A stretch of 64,000 bases of DNA from Pseudomonas sp. (GCA_030699825.1 JAUYKV010000013.1:1-64000); one strand, 5' to 3'; shown: positions 16,708 through 28,089, counted from the stretch's first letter. Notes: generated by a model not told the origin, from the sequence alone. Numbers and translations are program-made.

Positions 16708-18072
16708 ATGCCATTCGCCCCCGTGCAAGACGCCCAGGAATTCCTGGCGCAAAACCCCGATATCGAGCTGTTTGAGCTGTTCATCCTCGACACCAATGGC
16801 GTGCCGCGCGGCAAATTGCTCCATCGCGACGAACTGCTCGCCGTCTATGCCAGTGGCCGGCCGCTGCCGAGCACCATCCTCGGCCTGAGTATCAACGGCG
16901 ACGACGTCGAGGACACCGGGCTGGTCTGGGAAGTTGGCGATATCGACTGCCGCGCCTACCCGCTGGCCGGCAGCCTGAGCCGCATGCCCTGGCGGCAGAT
17001 CCCCACCGCCGCGGTACAGGTCAGCATGCACCCCAGCGAAGGCATGCCGGCCACGGTCGCCGACCCACGCCACCTGCTGACGCGGGTGATCGATGCGCTC
17101 AAGGCCGAGGGTTACCATCCGGTGATGGCCTGCGAGCTGGAGTTCTACCTGCTCGACCAGCAGCGCGATCACCAGGGCCGGCCGCAGCCGGCGCTCGACC
17201 GTGACGGCGGCCGTCCGCGCAGCACCCAGGTCTATGGCCTGCGCGAGCTGGAACAGATCGAACCCTTTCTCGCCGACCTCTACGCCGCCTGCAAGCTGCA
17301 GGGCATCCCGGCGCGCACGGCGATTTCCGAATACGCCCCGGGCCAGGTGGAAATCACCCTGGAGCACGGCGATGCGTTGCTGGCCATGGATCAGGCGGTG
17401 CGCTACAAACGCCTGGTCAAGGGCGTGGCGCATAAGCACGGGATGCAGGCCTGCTTCATGGCCAAGCCCTTCGACCACCTGGCCGGCACCGGCATGCACA
17501 TGCACGTCAGTCTGGCCGACGCGCAGGGCAACAACCTGTTCGCCGACGAGGCGCCGGCCGGTACGCCGTTGCTGGGCCAGGCGGTCGCGGGCATGCTGGC
17601 GAGCCTGCTCGACTCCTTGTTGTTGTTCTGCCCCAATGCCAACTCCTACCGGCGCTTCCAGGCCAACAGCTATGCGCCGCTGGCGCCAACCTGGGGCGTC
17701 GACAACCGCACCGTGAGCCTGCGCGTGCCCGGCGGGCCGGCCAATACCCGGCATATCGAGCACCGCATCTGCGGCGCCGATGCCAACCCTTATCTGGCGG
17801 CGGCGGCGATCCTCGCCGGTATCCATCGCGGCATCCGCGAGCAGCTCGATCCGGGTGCCCCGATCGAGGGCAACGGTTATGCCCAGGCCAAGGCGTTGCT
17901 GCCTACCGACTGGCTGACCTCGATCCAGGCGCTGGAGCGGTCCACCTGGGCGCGCGAAGCCCTGAGTCAGGAGTTTCTCAAGGTCTACCTGGCGATCAAG
18001 CGCGCCGAGTACCGCCAGTTCATGGCCGAGGTCGGCGAGCAGGACTGGCGCTGGTACCTGACCCAGGCCTGA
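16708..18072 (+). CDS. Glutamine-synthetase-like gamma-glutamylpolyamine synthetase (copy 1)
   Basis: A 454-residue GS-fold ligase resembling PuuA/PauA enzymes, which join glutamate to a polyamine or other amine using ATP. GS motifs: metal-binding ACELEFYLLD near 147, ATP/metal loop GTGMHMHVS near 265, NSYRRF near 312, and EHRICGADANPYL near 351. ATG 16708 follows ACGAGAG; the upstream ATG 16636 gives a non-family extension. It stands alone, facing a convergent exported protein gene. P. aeruginosa has seven such paralogues with different amine preferences, so the substrate cannot be fixed from sequence alone. Confidence 0.85.
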   Translation: MPFAPVQDAQEFLAQNPDIELFELFILDTNGVPRGKLLHRDELLAVYASGRPLPSTILGLSINGDDVEDTGLVWEVGDIDCRAYPLAGSLSRMPWRQIPTAAVQVSMHPSEGMPATVADPRHLLTRVIDALKAEGYHPVMACELEFYLLDQQRDHQGRPQPALDRDGGRPRSTQVYGLRELEQIEPFLADLYAACKLQGIPARTAISEYAPGQVEITLEHGDALLAMDQAVRYKRLVKGVAHKHGMQACFMAKPFDHLAGTGMHMHVSLADAQGNNLFADEAPAGTPLLGQAVAGMLASLLDSLLLFCPNANSYRRFQANSYAPLAPTWGVDNRTVSLRVPGGPANTRHIEHRICGADANPYLAAAAILAGIHRGIREQLDPGAPIEGNGYAQAKALLPTDWLTSIQALERSTWAREALSQEFLKVYLAIKRAEYRQFMAEVGEQDWRWYLTQA

Positions 18073-18090
18073 GCCGACCCCAACAAGCTT

Positions 18091-18147
18091 CGCGGCTAAA
18101 GTCCCTGCCACGATCGGCCGTCTGTGGGAGGGGCTTCAACCGCGATC
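18091..18147. repeat. REP-like inverted repeat
   Basis: CGCGGCTAAAGTCCCTGCCAC and, inverted, TGTGGGAGGGGCTTCAACCGCG. Imperfect member of the family also seen at 51285-51306 and 52485-52561. It lies between two convergent genes. Confidence 0.65.
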
Positions 18148-18217
18148 CGCTGCAGCCACCCAGGTCCAGGGTTGTTCCATTGTGGGCCGAAACCCGTCCG
18201 GTCGTGGCCCCGCCGAG

Positions 18218-18961
18218 CTACTGCAGCGCCATCCACTGCTGGGTCAGCGCACGGGTGTGGCGGTACACGGTCATGGGCGCAAAGGCCCGGCCGGAGACGC
18301 TGCTCAGGGTGTTGCTCTGGCTGTTCAGGTCGGTTAGCGCGGCCTTCAGGTATTCCCAGCGAACCGTCACCTTTCTCCATTCTGGGTCGGCCAGGGCGGC
18401 CAGTGCGGCCAGCTCTCCGTCGACGGAGGGCACCAGCTTGCGTTCGTCCTGGCCGAGGTAGGTCGTGGGCTGTTCGCGGGCGATTTCAAAAGAGCCGAGA
18501 TAGGAGCGGCTCAGGTACTGCACCGAGAGGTATTCGAGCTTGGCAGCCAGCTCGCTGCCTCCTTCCGGCGCCAGTTGACGGGCTTCATCCAGTACGCCCA
18601 GCAGCGCCTTGCTCAGCTCTTCCGGGTAGCGCCAGGGCAAGTCCTCCTCTTTCGGGCCAAAGGCCACGCCACGACGGATTTGCAGCACCAGTTGCTGGTG
18701 CGCGCTGCGCAGGGCATCACTGCCTTGCGGCAGGCTTTGTACCGCGCCGGCCAGTGCCTGCAGGTCGGCTTCGAGGGTGTTCAGGTGTTTCTTTTGGAAA
18801 CCCTCGCCGCGTAACAGCATCAGGCTGCTGGTCGCCCGGCTGGCCTGAACCTGGATTTGCTCCTGGGGGCTGATCGCCGCGGCGAAAGCATGTGGCGCGA
18901 GGCTGGCCAGGGCTCCGAACAGGCAGAAGAAGACGTGACGAAAGAACGGCTTGTTGCGCAT
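18218..18961 (-). CDS. Exported protein of unknown function
   Basis: A 247-residue protein with an N-terminal signal peptide (MRNKPFFRHVFFCLFGALAS, cleavage after AFAA). The mature part is helical and Gln/Leu-rich with regular spacing (EADLQALAGAVQSLPQGSD; SAHQQLVLQIRRGV), suggesting a periplasmic helical bundle. I do not recognise the family. ATG 18961 was chosen because it starts the signal peptide and has AAGGAG upstream; an upstream in-frame ATG at 19057 would put a charged segment before it. It is co-directional with modABC but separate from it. Confidence 0.75.
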   Translation of the reverse strand: MRNKPFFRHVFFCLFGALASLAPHAFAAAISPQEQIQVQASRATSSLMLLRGEGFQKKHLNTLEADLQALAGAVQSLPQGSDALRSAHQQLVLQIRRGVAFGPKEEDLPWRYPEELSKALLGVLDEARQLAPEGGSELAAKLEYLSVQYLSRSYLGSFEIAREQPTTYLGQDERKLVPSVDGELAALAALADPEWRKVTVRWEYLKAALTDLNSQSNTLSSVSGRAFAPMTVYRHTRALTQQWMALQ

Positions 18962-19126
18962 TCCGGGGTGCTCCTTGTTGTTTTTTTGAGCAGTGCGGAG
19001 ACGGTGGGGCATATCCATCAACCGCAAGAGGGTACTGCGCCTGCGGGGTGCAGGCATGCCTCTAAAGAGTGATTCGGTTGGAAATGTGCCTGTAAGGATC
19101 GCCGGCTTGGTATGGAAGGCTGGCTC

Positions 19127-20269
19127 TCAATCGGACGCCAACAGCGAGACGGATTTGACCTGCACCCACAGCGCTTGTTGCCGATGGATGTTCAGCCGGT
19201 CGAAGGAGTAGCGGGTGATGCGAGCGATCATCCGCTCGTCGCCGACCTTCAGGCTGACCAGCATCTGCGCCTGGTTGTCCAGTGCCAGCCAGTGTTCGAC
19301 CCGCGCCGGCAGCAGGTTGAGCAGGCTGGTGTCCTCGGCCTGCTGCAGGCTCAGGCTGACGTCCCGCGCCTTGATCTTCACCCGCACCGGCTTGCCCGCG
19401 GGCAGAGGTGCATGGGTCAGCTGCAACAGGGCGTCGGTGCCACTCAGGCGAATGCTCAGCAGGCGATAATTCGCCTCGTAGTGGCTGACGCTGCCATCGA
19501 CCACGGCCTCGGCATCCTCCTCGAACAGGAAGGGCAGGTCGCTCCTCAGCAGGGTTTCCTTGAGTGGCCCGCTGGCCTGCACCCGGCCTTCTTCCAGCAC
19601 CACCAGGTGATCGGCCAGGCGCGCCACCTCGTCGGGCGAATGGCTGACGTAGAGGATCGGGATATCCAGCTCCTCGTGCAGGCGTTCCAGGTAGGGCAGT
19701 ACCTCCAGCTTGCGCTTGAGGTCGAGGGAGGCCAACGGTTCGTCCATCAGCAGCAGGCGTGGGCTGGTCAGCAGGGCGCGGGCGATGGCCACGCGCTGGC
19801 GTTCGCCGCCGGAGAGATTCTCCGGCATGCGCTGCAGCAGATGGCCGATGCCAAGCAGGTCGACCGCCTGCTCCAGCGGCACTCGGCGACTGTGGGCGGG
19901 GATGCGTTTGTAGCCGAACTCCAGGTTGCGCCGCACCGACAGGTGAGCGAACAGGTTGGCGTCCTGGAACACGTAACCCAGCGCGCGCCGGTGCGGCGCG
20001 ACGAATTGACCGTTCGCGCTGTCCTGCCACAGCTCGCCGTTGACCTGCAGGTAACCGTCGGACGCCTGGTCCAGGCCGGCGAAGCAGCGCAGGCAGCTGG
20101 TCTTGCCCGAGCCCGAGTGGCCGAACAGTGCAGTGATGCCGCGCCCTGGCAGGCACAGGTCGACATCCAGGGCAAAGCCCGGGCGCACGATCTTGAAGCG
20201 GGCGCGGATCAGCTTCTGCGTCGTCTCGGGCGGCGTCATCGGCTGGCCGCCGAACGGATGCTCGATCAT
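19127..20269 (-). CDS. modC: Molybdate ABC transporter ATP-binding protein
   Basis: ATPase of the high-affinity molybdate importer. 380 residues: Walker A GHSGSGKT near 52, Q-loop FQDAN, signature LSGGERQR, Walker [13 protein letters not shown], then a C-terminal Mop/TOBE molybdate-binding region (about 300-380) that senses intracellular molybdate. The start ATG 20269 overlaps the modB stop (ATGA), showing coupling; ATG 20239 is an alternative. Membrane-associated with ModB, receives substrate from ModA. Molybdate feeds cofactor synthesis for nitrate reductase, formate dehydrogenase and similar enzymes. Confidence 0.95.
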   Translation of the reverse strand: MIEHPFGGQPMTPPETTQKLIRARFKIVRPGFALDVDLCLPGRGITALFGHSGSGKTSCLRCFAGLDQASDGYLQVNGELWQDSANGQFVAPHRRALGYVFQDANLFAHLSVRRNLEFGYKRIPAHSRRVPLEQAVDLLGIGHLLQRMPENLSGGERQRVAIARALLTSPRLLLMDEPLASLDLKRKLEVLPYLERLHEELDIPILYVSHSPDEVARLADHLVVLEEGRVQASGPLKETLLRSDLPFLFEEDAEAVVDGSVSHYEANYRLLSIRLSGTDALLQLTHAPLPAGKPVRVKIKARDVSLSLQQAEDTSLLNLLPARVEHWLALDNQAQMLVSLKVGDERMIARITRYSFDRLNIHRQQALWVQVKSVSLLASD

Positions 20270-20946
20270 GCCCAGCCCTGCCTGACGCGGCGGCCCGAGT
20301 AGAGTGCCAGCAATACGATGAAGGAGAACGCCACCATGCCGCCGGCCAGCCAGTGGGCCTGGGCGTATTCCAGGGTTTCCACATGGTTGTAGATCTGCAC
20401 CGAGGCCACCTGGGTCTTGCCGGGGATATTGCCGCCGATCATCAGCACCACGCCGAACTCGCCCACGGTGTGAGCGAATCCGAGGATGGCTGCGGTCATG
20501 AAGCCGGGTCTGGCCAGCGGCAGCACCACCGTGAAGAAGGCGTCCCAGGGATTGGCGCGCAGGGTCGCCGCCGCTTCCAGCGGCGCGCGGCCGATGGCTT
20601 CGAAGGCGTTCTGCAGCGGTTGCACGACGAAAGGCAGCGAATAGAACAGCGAGCCGATCACCAGGCCGCTGAAGGTGAAGGTCAGGGTGCCGAGGCCGAG
20701 GCTCTGGGTCAGCTGCCCGATAAAACCATGCGGGCCCATGCTCACCAGCAGGTAGAAACCGATCACCGTCGGTGGCAGCACCAGCGGCAGGGCGACGATG
20801 GCGCCGATCGGCTGTTTCAGCCAGGAGCCGGTGCGCGCCAGCCACCAGGCGATGGGCGTGCCGATCAGCAACAGCAGCACGGTGGTCAGCGAGGCCAGCT
20901 CCAGGGTCAGCAGGACGGCGTCGAAGTCGGCTTGGGTCAGGGGCAT
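20266..20946 (-). CDS. modB: Molybdate ABC transporter permease
   Basis: Inner-membrane channel of the molybdate importer, 226 residues with five to six hydrophobic helices. The ABC-permease EAA loop is visible as [22 protein letters not shown] near 130-150, which contacts Mod[15 protein letters not shown] is typical of ModB. It starts 12 bases after the modA stop and overlaps modC by four bases. Confidence 0.95.
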   Translation of the reverse strand: MPLTQADFDAVLLTLELASLTTVLLLLIGTPIAWWLARTGSWLKQPIGAIVALPLVLPPTVIGFYLLVSMGPHGFIGQLTQSLGLGTLTFTFSGLVIGSLFYSLPFVVQPLQNAFEAIGRAPLEAAATLRANPWDAFFTVVLPLARPGFMTAAILGFAHTVGEFGVVLMIGGNIPGKTQVASVQIYNHVETLEYAQAHWLAGGMVAFSFIVLLALYSGRRVRQGWA

Positions 20947-20958
20947 CGCGATGCTACC

Positions 20959-22561
<1,603 letters not shown>

Positions 22562-22672
22562 CGGGGTAAACCTTGGGCGCAAAGCGGAGCACTATTAAAA
22601 CCTGTCTGCCGATTCGCTGGTATGGCCTGCGCCGCCAACGCAGGCCGATGGTGTCGCCCGGGTTCACTCGTG

Positions 22673-22707
22673 CGTAGCCGGAGAGCGCCAAGGCTTGCCC
22701 GGCTACG
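22673..22707 (-). terminator. Hairpin after the GS-like gene (copy 2)
   Basis: Perfect 9-bp arms CGTAGCCGG/CCGGCTACG with a 17-base loop, 13 bases past the stop of the minus-strand GS-like gene. No clear T-run; could also be a REP fragment. Confidence 0.45.
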
Positions 22708-22719
22708 AAATGCAGGCTG

Positions 22720-24072
22720 CTAGAGAAACCAGCGGTACTCCCGTGCGCTTAGTTCGTGCATGAAGGCCAGATGATCCTGGCGCTTGTTTTCGCAGTAGAC
22801 CATGACGAACTCGCTGCCCAGGCCCTGGTTGACCACGGGGTGGTCGCGCATCGCCGCCACGGCGCCGAGCATGTCCTGGGGGAAGTCGATGCCGCTCTGG
22901 CGATTGTCGTTGAGCGGGGCGATGGGTTCACGCCGGGCATCCAGGCCGTGTTCCATGCCGCTGAGGATGGCCGCCAGCACCAGATAGGGGTTGGCGTCGG
23001 CGCCGGCCAGGCGGTGTTCGATGCGCAGGTTGCGGCCGTCCGACTCGGGGATGCGGATGCACGCATCGCGGTCTTCATAACCCCAGCTGGCGCGACTGGC
23101 GGCGTTGACCATGGCGCCGTAGCGGCGGTAGGCGTTGTGGTTGGCGGCGAAGATCGGCATGCAGTGCGGCAGCAGCTCCAGGCAGCCGGCCACGGCGTGG
23201 CGCAGCGGGCGTTGCTCGTCAGTCGCCAGCAGGTTGTTGCCCGCCGCGTCGTACAGGCTGACATGCACATGCATGCCGCTGCCCGGCGCCTGCAGGTAGG
23301 GTTTGCTCATGAAACTGGCGCGCTGGCCGTGCTTGAGCGCCACGCCGCGGGTGCTGCGGCAGAACAGGGCGGCCCAGTCGGCGGCGCGCAGGCCGTCGTC
23401 GCAGTGGCCGAAGTTGATCTCGAACTGGCCGGGGCCGAGTTCGGCGGTGATCACGTTGGCGTCCACGCCCTGTTCATTGGCCGCCTCGACGATCTCGTGG
23501 AGCACGTCGGCGAAGCGCGACAGGCGTTCGATGTGCATGTTCGGCTGGTCGTCGGCATCGCCGCACAGCGGGTCACGGGGGAACTGCGGCAGGCCGTCCT
23601 TGAGCGCGCGGTCGAACAGGTAGAACTCCAGCTCGAAGGCCACCACCGGGCGGATACCGCGGGCTTCCAGGCGCTTGAGTACGCGGGCGAGCACCTCACG
23701 CGGCTCGAATTCGATCGGTGCTGCGGTGCCGTCGGAGCTGATCAGCATCTGCCCCAGCGGTTGGCTTTCCCAGCGCACCGGCTTGAGCGTGCCGGGGATC
23801 AGGCGGCGCGGCGCATCCGGGTCGCCGTCGTTGAAGCAGTAGTCGCCGATCGGGTGCAGACCGCCCTGGACGCCGAGCAGTACGCAGTTCTGCGGGATCT
23901 TCAGCGGGCTGCCGGCGGCGACCTTTTCCAGCATGTCGACCGGGTAGCGCTTGCCGTAGAAATGCCCGGGAATGTCCAGGCTGATCAGGTCGACGTAGCG
24001 CACCGCCGGATACTGGGCGCGGAAGGCGCGGACTTCGCTGAGCAGATCGGGAAAGCTTGTTGTTGTGGTCAT
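22720..24072 (-). CDS. Glutamine-synthetase-like gamma-glutamylpolyamine synthetase (copy 2)
   Basis: A 450-residue GS-fold amine ligase. Motifs: AFELEFYLFD near 142, GSGMHVHVS near 265, AYRRYG near 312, and EHRLAGADANPYLVLA near 350. In the N-terminal domain the usual NGxxRGK segment is replaced by DIPGHFYGKRYP, a divergent form. It is the third gene of a minus-strand group with a PuuB-like oxidase and an XRE-cupin regulator, the composition of a puu-type polyamine unit. Predicted role: ATP-dependent gamma-glutamylation of an amine before oxidation by the neighbouring flavoenzyme. ATG 24072 has AGGA upstream. Confidence 0.85.
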   Translation of the reverse strand: MTTTTSFPDLLSEVRAFRAQYPAVRYVDLISLDIPGHFYGKRYPVDMLEKVAAGSPLKIPQNCVLLGVQGGLHPIGDYCFNDGDPDAPRRLIPGTLKPVRWESQPLGQMLISSDGTAAPIEFEPREVLARVLKRLEARGIRPVVAFELEFYLFDRALKDGLPQFPRDPLCGDADDQPNMHIERLSRFADVLHEIVEAANEQGVDANVITAELGPGQFEINFGHCDDGLRAADWAALFCRSTRGVALKHGQRASFMSKPYLQAPGSGMHVHVSLYDAAGNNLLATDEQRPLRHAVAGCLELLPHCMPIFAANHNAYRRYGAMVNAASRASWGYEDRDACIRIPESDGRNLRIEHRLAGADANPYLVLAAILSGMEHGLDARREPIAPLNDNRQSGIDFPQDMLGAVAAMRDHPVVNQGLGSEFVMVYCENKRQDHLAFMHELSAREYRWFL

Positions 24073-24141
24073 GCGTAATGATCCTGCGGGCCTGAGTGAT
24101 GGGTAATGCGACGTTCAACGGGTTAACGCTGCGCAGCCTCG

Positions 24142-24219
24142 GTAGGAGCCAGCTTGCTGCGGTTCGGCGCTCCGACGATGCTTTTGACCTACAAAGATCG
24201 CCAGCAAGCTAGCTCCTAC
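24142..24219. repeat. Inverted repeat (GTAGGAGC family)
   Basis: Arms GTAGGAGCCAGCTTGCTG and CAGCAAGCTAGCTCCTAC with a 42-base spacer, a common Pseudomonas intergenic repeat. It occupies the gap between the regulator and the GS-like gene and may reduce read-through between them. Confidence 0.7.
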
Positions 24220-24230
24220 GAAACGGTTGT

Positions 24231-24788
24231 TTAGCGAAATACCCAGAGCACCCGAGTGGGTTGGTCGGTGAGGTTGGCGTAACGGAACTGACTGTGTGGC
24301 GGCAATTGAAAACTGTCGTTGGGGCCCAGGGTCACGGCTTGCGGGTCGTCGCCCAGCCAGATGCTCAGCTCGCCCTCGAGGACGAAGCCGCCTTGCTCGG
24401 AACTGTCGTCCAGGTGCCCTTCGCCGCTGCTGGCGCCGGGCGCCAGATGGCTTTCGAGCATGGAGAAGCCGGCCGACATGCTCGGCGACACCAGCACGTC
24501 GGTGATCCCTCCGGCATAGTAGAGCGTGCGTCGCTCGCCGGGACGGGTCACCCAGCGCAGTGCGCGCGGCTTGCTCAGGCTGTAGAAATAGGTGGTCGGT
24601 ACGCCCAGGGTTTCGCTGATCGCGGTGAGATCGGCCACGGTGGGGCGCGACAGACCGCGTTCGACCTGGGAGAGAAAGCCCACCGAGCGGCCGATACGCT
24701 CGGCCAGTTCGCCGAGGGTGAGGTTCTTGTGCTTGCGCAGGTCGCGAATCAGTATCGCCAGACCTTCTATTTCGTCCTGCATGTCCAT
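24231..24788 (-). CDS. XRE-family regulator with C-terminal cupin (PuuR-like)
   Basis: A 185-residue regulator: helix-turn-helix domain at about 12-66 (LGELAERIGRSVGFLSQVER), then a cupin ligand-binding domain at about 105-185 (HLAPGASSGEGH, GGFVLEGELSIWLGD, LPPHSQFRYANL). This layout is that of PuuR/PauR-type repressors of polyamine catabolism. It sits between a PuuB-like oxidase and a GS-like enzyme, all on the minus strand, so it most likely controls them; the 30-bp palindrome at 26168-26197 is the obvious target. ATG 24788 used; ATG 24782 is possible. Confidence 0.85.
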   Translation of the reverse strand: MDMQDEIEGLAILIRDLRKHKNLTLGELAERIGRSVGFLSQVERGLSRPTVADLTAISETLGVPTTYFYSLSKPRALRWVTRPGERRTLYYAGGITDVLVSPSMSAGFSMLESHLAPGASSGEGHLDDSSEQGGFVLEGELSIWLGDDPQAVTLGPNDSFQLPPHSQFRYANLTDQPTRVLWVFR

Positions 24789-24869
24789 GTTGATCTCTCG
24801 TCAAAAAATCGGGTGTGGGCCGGGCGGCGATCCGCTTGAGCCAAACGCGGCCCGGCCCTCGCTACGGGT

Positions 24870-26171
24870 TCAAAGCACATCGCGCAGCCGGTACCAGGCC
24901 TTGCCGGCGGCTTCCAGCGGCGCGGCCAGTAGCGCGCCACCGGGGAAGCGCGGGTTGCCGATGGCCTGGTACAGCGCCAGCAGTTCCGCGTCGCCGAGAA
25001 TCGCCTCGCTCACCGCACGGGCGCCGGCCAGGGTCGGCAGTACGCCGTGACCGGAGAAACCCTGCAGCCAGTAGCGCTGGCCCTGGCAGCCGATATCCGG
25101 GGTGCGCTGCATGCTGACGTCGATATGCCCGCCCCAGGCGAACTCCAGCTCGACTCCGCGCAGTTGCGGAAATACCCGCTCCAGATAGGGCCGGGTGGCA
25201 CCGGCCACGTCCTTGGGGATGCCGCCCAGGTAGGTGCAGCCGCCGCCGAACAGCAGGCGCTGGTCCGGAGTCAGGCGGAAATAATCGGGGACGAACTGGT
25301 TGTCGATCACGCAACTGTTGTGCGGCAGCAGCGAGTGCGCCAGCTCGGGGTCGAGCGGCGCCGTGGCGACCTGATAGGAACCGACCGGCAGCAGGCGGCT
25401 GGCCAGCTGGCGATCGAGCCCATCGATGTAGGCGTTGCAGGCCAGCACCAGCACATCGCTGGTTACTTCGCCCCGGGCGGTACGGGCGACAAAGCCTGCG
25501 CTGGTTTCGCGGTAATCCAGCACCTGGCTCTGTTCGAAAATCTGCCCGCCTGCCTGCTCGATGGCGCTGGCCAGGCCTTGGGCCAGTTTCAGCGGGTTGA
25601 GGTGGGCGGCCTCGGGGTCATAGAGTGCGGCCAGGTAGCGCGGGCTGGCGATCCACTCGGGCAGTTCCTCGCCGTCGATAAAGCGCATGTGCGGGTAGCC
25701 CCACTTCTCCACGGCGTCCTGCTGCGCCTCGCGCAGTTGCGCAATGCGGCGTTGTTGCACGGCGGTCCACAGGCTGCCGACCCGGTAATCGACGTCGAAA
25801 CCATGCCGCCCCGGCAGTTCGCGCAGCTCAGCGGCGGCCCAGCGCATGCTGTCCCACAGGCGGCGGGTGCGTTCCTGGCCCAGGGCCTGCTCCAGCGGCG
25901 GCATATCGCAAGACCAGCCGAGCAGCGCCTGGCCGCCATTGCGCCCGGAGGCGGCCCAGGCCACCCGGCTGGCTTCCAGCAGGATCACCCGCTTGCCGGC
26001 CAGGGCCAGGCGCAGCGCCGTGTGCAGGCCGCTGAAGCCGGCGCCGACGACCAGGACGTCGCAGTTCAGCCGCTCGTGCAGGGTTGGCCGCAAGGCAAGC
26101 GGGCCGGGAAAGGTTTGCGCGTAGTAACTGGCGACATGCTGGGCGGATTGTTTGAACACGGCACGCCTCAT
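24870..26171 (-). CDS. FAD-dependent amine oxidoreductase (PuuB/PauB-like)
   Basis: A 433-residue DAO-family flavoenzyme. FAD-binding VLVVGAGFSGLHTALRLA near 38-55, LEASRVAWAASGRNGGQ typical of gamma-glutamylputrescine oxidase, and GFSGHGVLPTLAGARA near the C-terminus closing the FAD site. Predicted to oxidise a gamma-glutamylated polyamine to the aldehyde with H2O2 formation. Start uncertain: ATG 26171 (MRRAVFKQSAQHV) fits the family, while ATG 26195 or 26207 would read through an AT-rich palindrome. First gene of the minus-strand oxidase-regulator-synthetase group. Confidence 0.85.
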   Translation of the reverse strand: MRRAVFKQSAQHVASYYAQTFPGPLALRPTLHERLNCDVLVVGAGFSGLHTALRLALAGKRVILLEASRVAWAASGRNGGQALLGWSCDMPPLEQALGQERTRRLWDSMRWAAAELRELPGRHGFDVDYRVGSLWTAVQQRRIAQLREAQQDAVEKWGYPHMRFIDGEELPEWIASPRYLAALYDPEAAHLNPLKLAQGLASAIEQAGGQIFEQSQVLDYRETSAGFVARTARGEVTSDVLVLACNAYIDGLDRQLASRLLPVGSYQVATAPLDPELAHSLLPHNSCVIDNQFVPDYFRLTPDQRLLFGGGCTYLGGIPKDVAGATRPYLERVFPQLRGVELEFAWGGHIDVSMQRTPDIGCQGQRYWLQGFSGHGVLPTLAGARAVSEAILGDAELLALYQAIGNPRFPGGALLAAPLEAAGKAWYRLRDVL

Positions 26172-26197
26172 GAAATTAACAATATTTAATTTCATGA
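26168..26197. promoter_or_regulatory. 30-bp AT-rich palindrome at the oxidase gene start
   Basis: Perfect 12-bp arms TCATGAAATTAA and TTAATTTCATGA with a 6-base centre CAATAT. It overlaps the probable start codon of the oxidase gene, a position suited to repression. Likely operator of the XRE-cupin regulator encoded one gene downstream, by inference only. Confidence 0.6.
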
Positions 26198-26433
26198 AAA
26201 AATACACGGTTTAATTCATAAAGCCAAGCCGCAATTCGCGGCGTCGATCAGAGGCGGTGACAATATCGAGCGCAACACCGCCGCGGCGTTCGCAGACGGC
26301 CGCAGTAGGCGAGCGTTTTTTCACAGCCTTCCTGTCGTGTACCGACAGCGGGGGCATGAGTGTTATTGAGCAGACCCAGAGGGGATAGGCAGCGGGCATA
26401 ACGCCGCCTGCGTCGCCTCGGCGGACTATTCGG

Positions 26434-28089
26434 TCAGGATTGGCTGACCTGGTTGCGGCCGCCGTGCTTGGCCCCATAGAGGGCGCGGTCGGCGCGCTCC
26501 AGCAATTCGCCGGCATCCTTTGCACCTGGTTCGGTCGAGGCGATACCGGCGCTCAGGGTGACCGAGAACTCGCTGTCGCCGGCGATGAAGTGCAGTTCGG
26601 CAAAGCGTTGACGTATTTCATCGAGCACCCGCCGGGCCTGATCGGCCGGACAGTCGGGCAGCACCACGAGAAACTCTTCGCCGCCATAGCGGCCCAGGCT
26701 GTCGACCCGGCGCAGGCGCTGGCGCAGCAGGTTGGCCAGGGCGCGGATCACGTTGTCGCCGGCGACGTGGCCGTAGCTATCGTTGACCTGTTTGAAGAAG
26801 TCGATATCCAGCATCGCCACGCTGGCCGGTTTGCCGCTGCGTTGCGCGCGTTCGAGCTCGATGCCGACCTGATCCTTGATGTCGGCATGCTTGAGCAGGC
26901 CGGTCAGGCTGTCGCGCGACAGGGCGATGCTCAGCAGGCGGGCGCGCTGGGCACGGGAGAACACGGTGGTGACCAGGGCATTGTCGGCGATGGGCTTGCT
27001 GACGAAGTCGTCGCCGGCTTTGATCAGGGCTTTCATCTGCCGGGTGCTGTCGGTCTCGGCTGACAGGTAGATGATCGGCACCCGCAGCCAGTCGTCGTTG
27101 AAGCGGATGATCTGCGCCAGTTCGGGGCCGGTGCAGTCCGGCATGTTGACGTCGAGCAGTACCACCTCCGGGTTGAAACGGCTCATGGCGGCGAAGATCT
27201 CCGCTGGCGTGTCGAGCACTTCGACCAGCATGTTGGCGTCGCGCAGGATCAGGCTGTAGCGGCTGGCCAGGTCGTGGTCGTCATCGACGATCAGCACTCG
27301 GTAGGGCTCGCCCTGCTGCTGGGCGAAACAGCGCTCCAGACGGTTCTCCAGCTGGGGAATGTCCACCGGTTTGGTGAAGTAACCCATGGCGCCGACCCGT
27401 ACCGCCTCCAGGTGGGTGGCAAAGTCGTCCTCGGTGGTAATCACCAGCAGCGGCAGTGGATGCTCCAGGCGCTGTTGCAGGGCGGCGGCGTAGGTCAGAC
27501 CGGTTTGTTCGCTATCGTCGAGGTTGACGTCGATGATCAGCACATCCGGCAGGCGCCGCTGCAGCGCCGCGTCGAAATCGGCAATGCAGCTGAAGAGCTC
27601 GGCGTGGTAGCCGAAGTTGCTCAGGGTCAGGCGCATGTTCTCGCCAACGCTGGCCTCGTCCTCGAGGATGTAGATGCAGTGCACGTCGGTTTCGGCTTTC
27701 AGCAACGTTTGCGCACGAGCGCGGCCGTTCGGCGCCGGCTCGCCCTGCACGCCTTGCGCGGCGAACTGCTGCAATTGCTGGATGAATTCCTGCAGACCCT
27801 GGTCCTTCAGGCGCAGGCTTTCCATCCAGTGGATGGCCTGTTGTTCGAGTTCATGGGCGCGCTGGCCGATGCTGGCGAAGCCGAAGGTGCCGGCCGCGCC
27901 CGCCAGTTTGTGCAACTGATCGCGCAGGCTGCGCAGCTGCTGCAGTTGTGTCTGGTGGTCGCCGGCTTGCAGCAGTTGCGCCTTGCTGGCCAGTTCGGGC
28001 AGTTCCTGCGCCAGGCGTTCGGCGAATTTTTCGCTGAGCAGTTGCAGCTGACGCTGCAGTTCGCTGGTCGGGGGGTGCGCTTCAGCCAT
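26434..28089 (-). CDS. HPt-REC-REC-GGDEF diguanylate cyclase
   Basis: A 551-residue signalling protein. Order: HPt-like helical domain (about 1-115, phospho-accepting His in LHKLAGAAGTFG), REC1 (about 138-255, Asp in IIDVNL), REC2 (about 265-380, Asp in LLDVNMPD), and GGDEF (about 395-550). The GGDEF domain has active-site GGEEF and an inhibitory-site RRVD five residues before it, so it should make c-di-GMP with product inhibition. ATG 28089 lies inside the end of the preceding REC gene. It is the last gene of a co-directional signalling locus and its likely c-di-GMP output, fed by two upstream histidine kinases. A protein carrying both HPt and two REC domains is uncommon. Confidence 0.9.
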   Translation of the reverse strand: MAEAHPPTSELQRQLQLLSEKFAERLAQELPELASKAQLLQAGDHQTQLQQLRSLRDQLHKLAGAAGTFGFASIGQRAHELEQQAIHWMESLRLKDQGLQEFIQQLQQFAAQGVQGEPAPNGRARAQTLLKAETDVHCIYILEDEASVGENMRLTLSNFGYHAELFSCIADFDAALQRRLPDVLIIDVNLDDSEQTGLTYAAALQQRLEHPLPLLVITTEDDFATHLEAVRVGAMGYFTKPVDIPQLENRLERCFAQQQGEPYRVLIVDDDHDLASRYSLILRDANMLVEVLDTPAEIFAAMSRFNPEVVLLDVNMPDCTGPELAQIIRFNDDWLRVPIIYLSAETDSTRQMKALIKAGDDFVSKPIADNALVTTVFSRAQRARLLSIALSRDSLTGLLKHADIKDQVGIELERAQRSGKPASVAMLDIDFFKQVNDSYGHVAGDNVIRALANLLRQRLRRVDSLGRYGGEEFLVVLPDCPADQARRVLDEIRQRFAELHFIAGDSEFSVTLSAGIASTEPGAKDAGELLERADRALYGAKHGGRNQVSQS

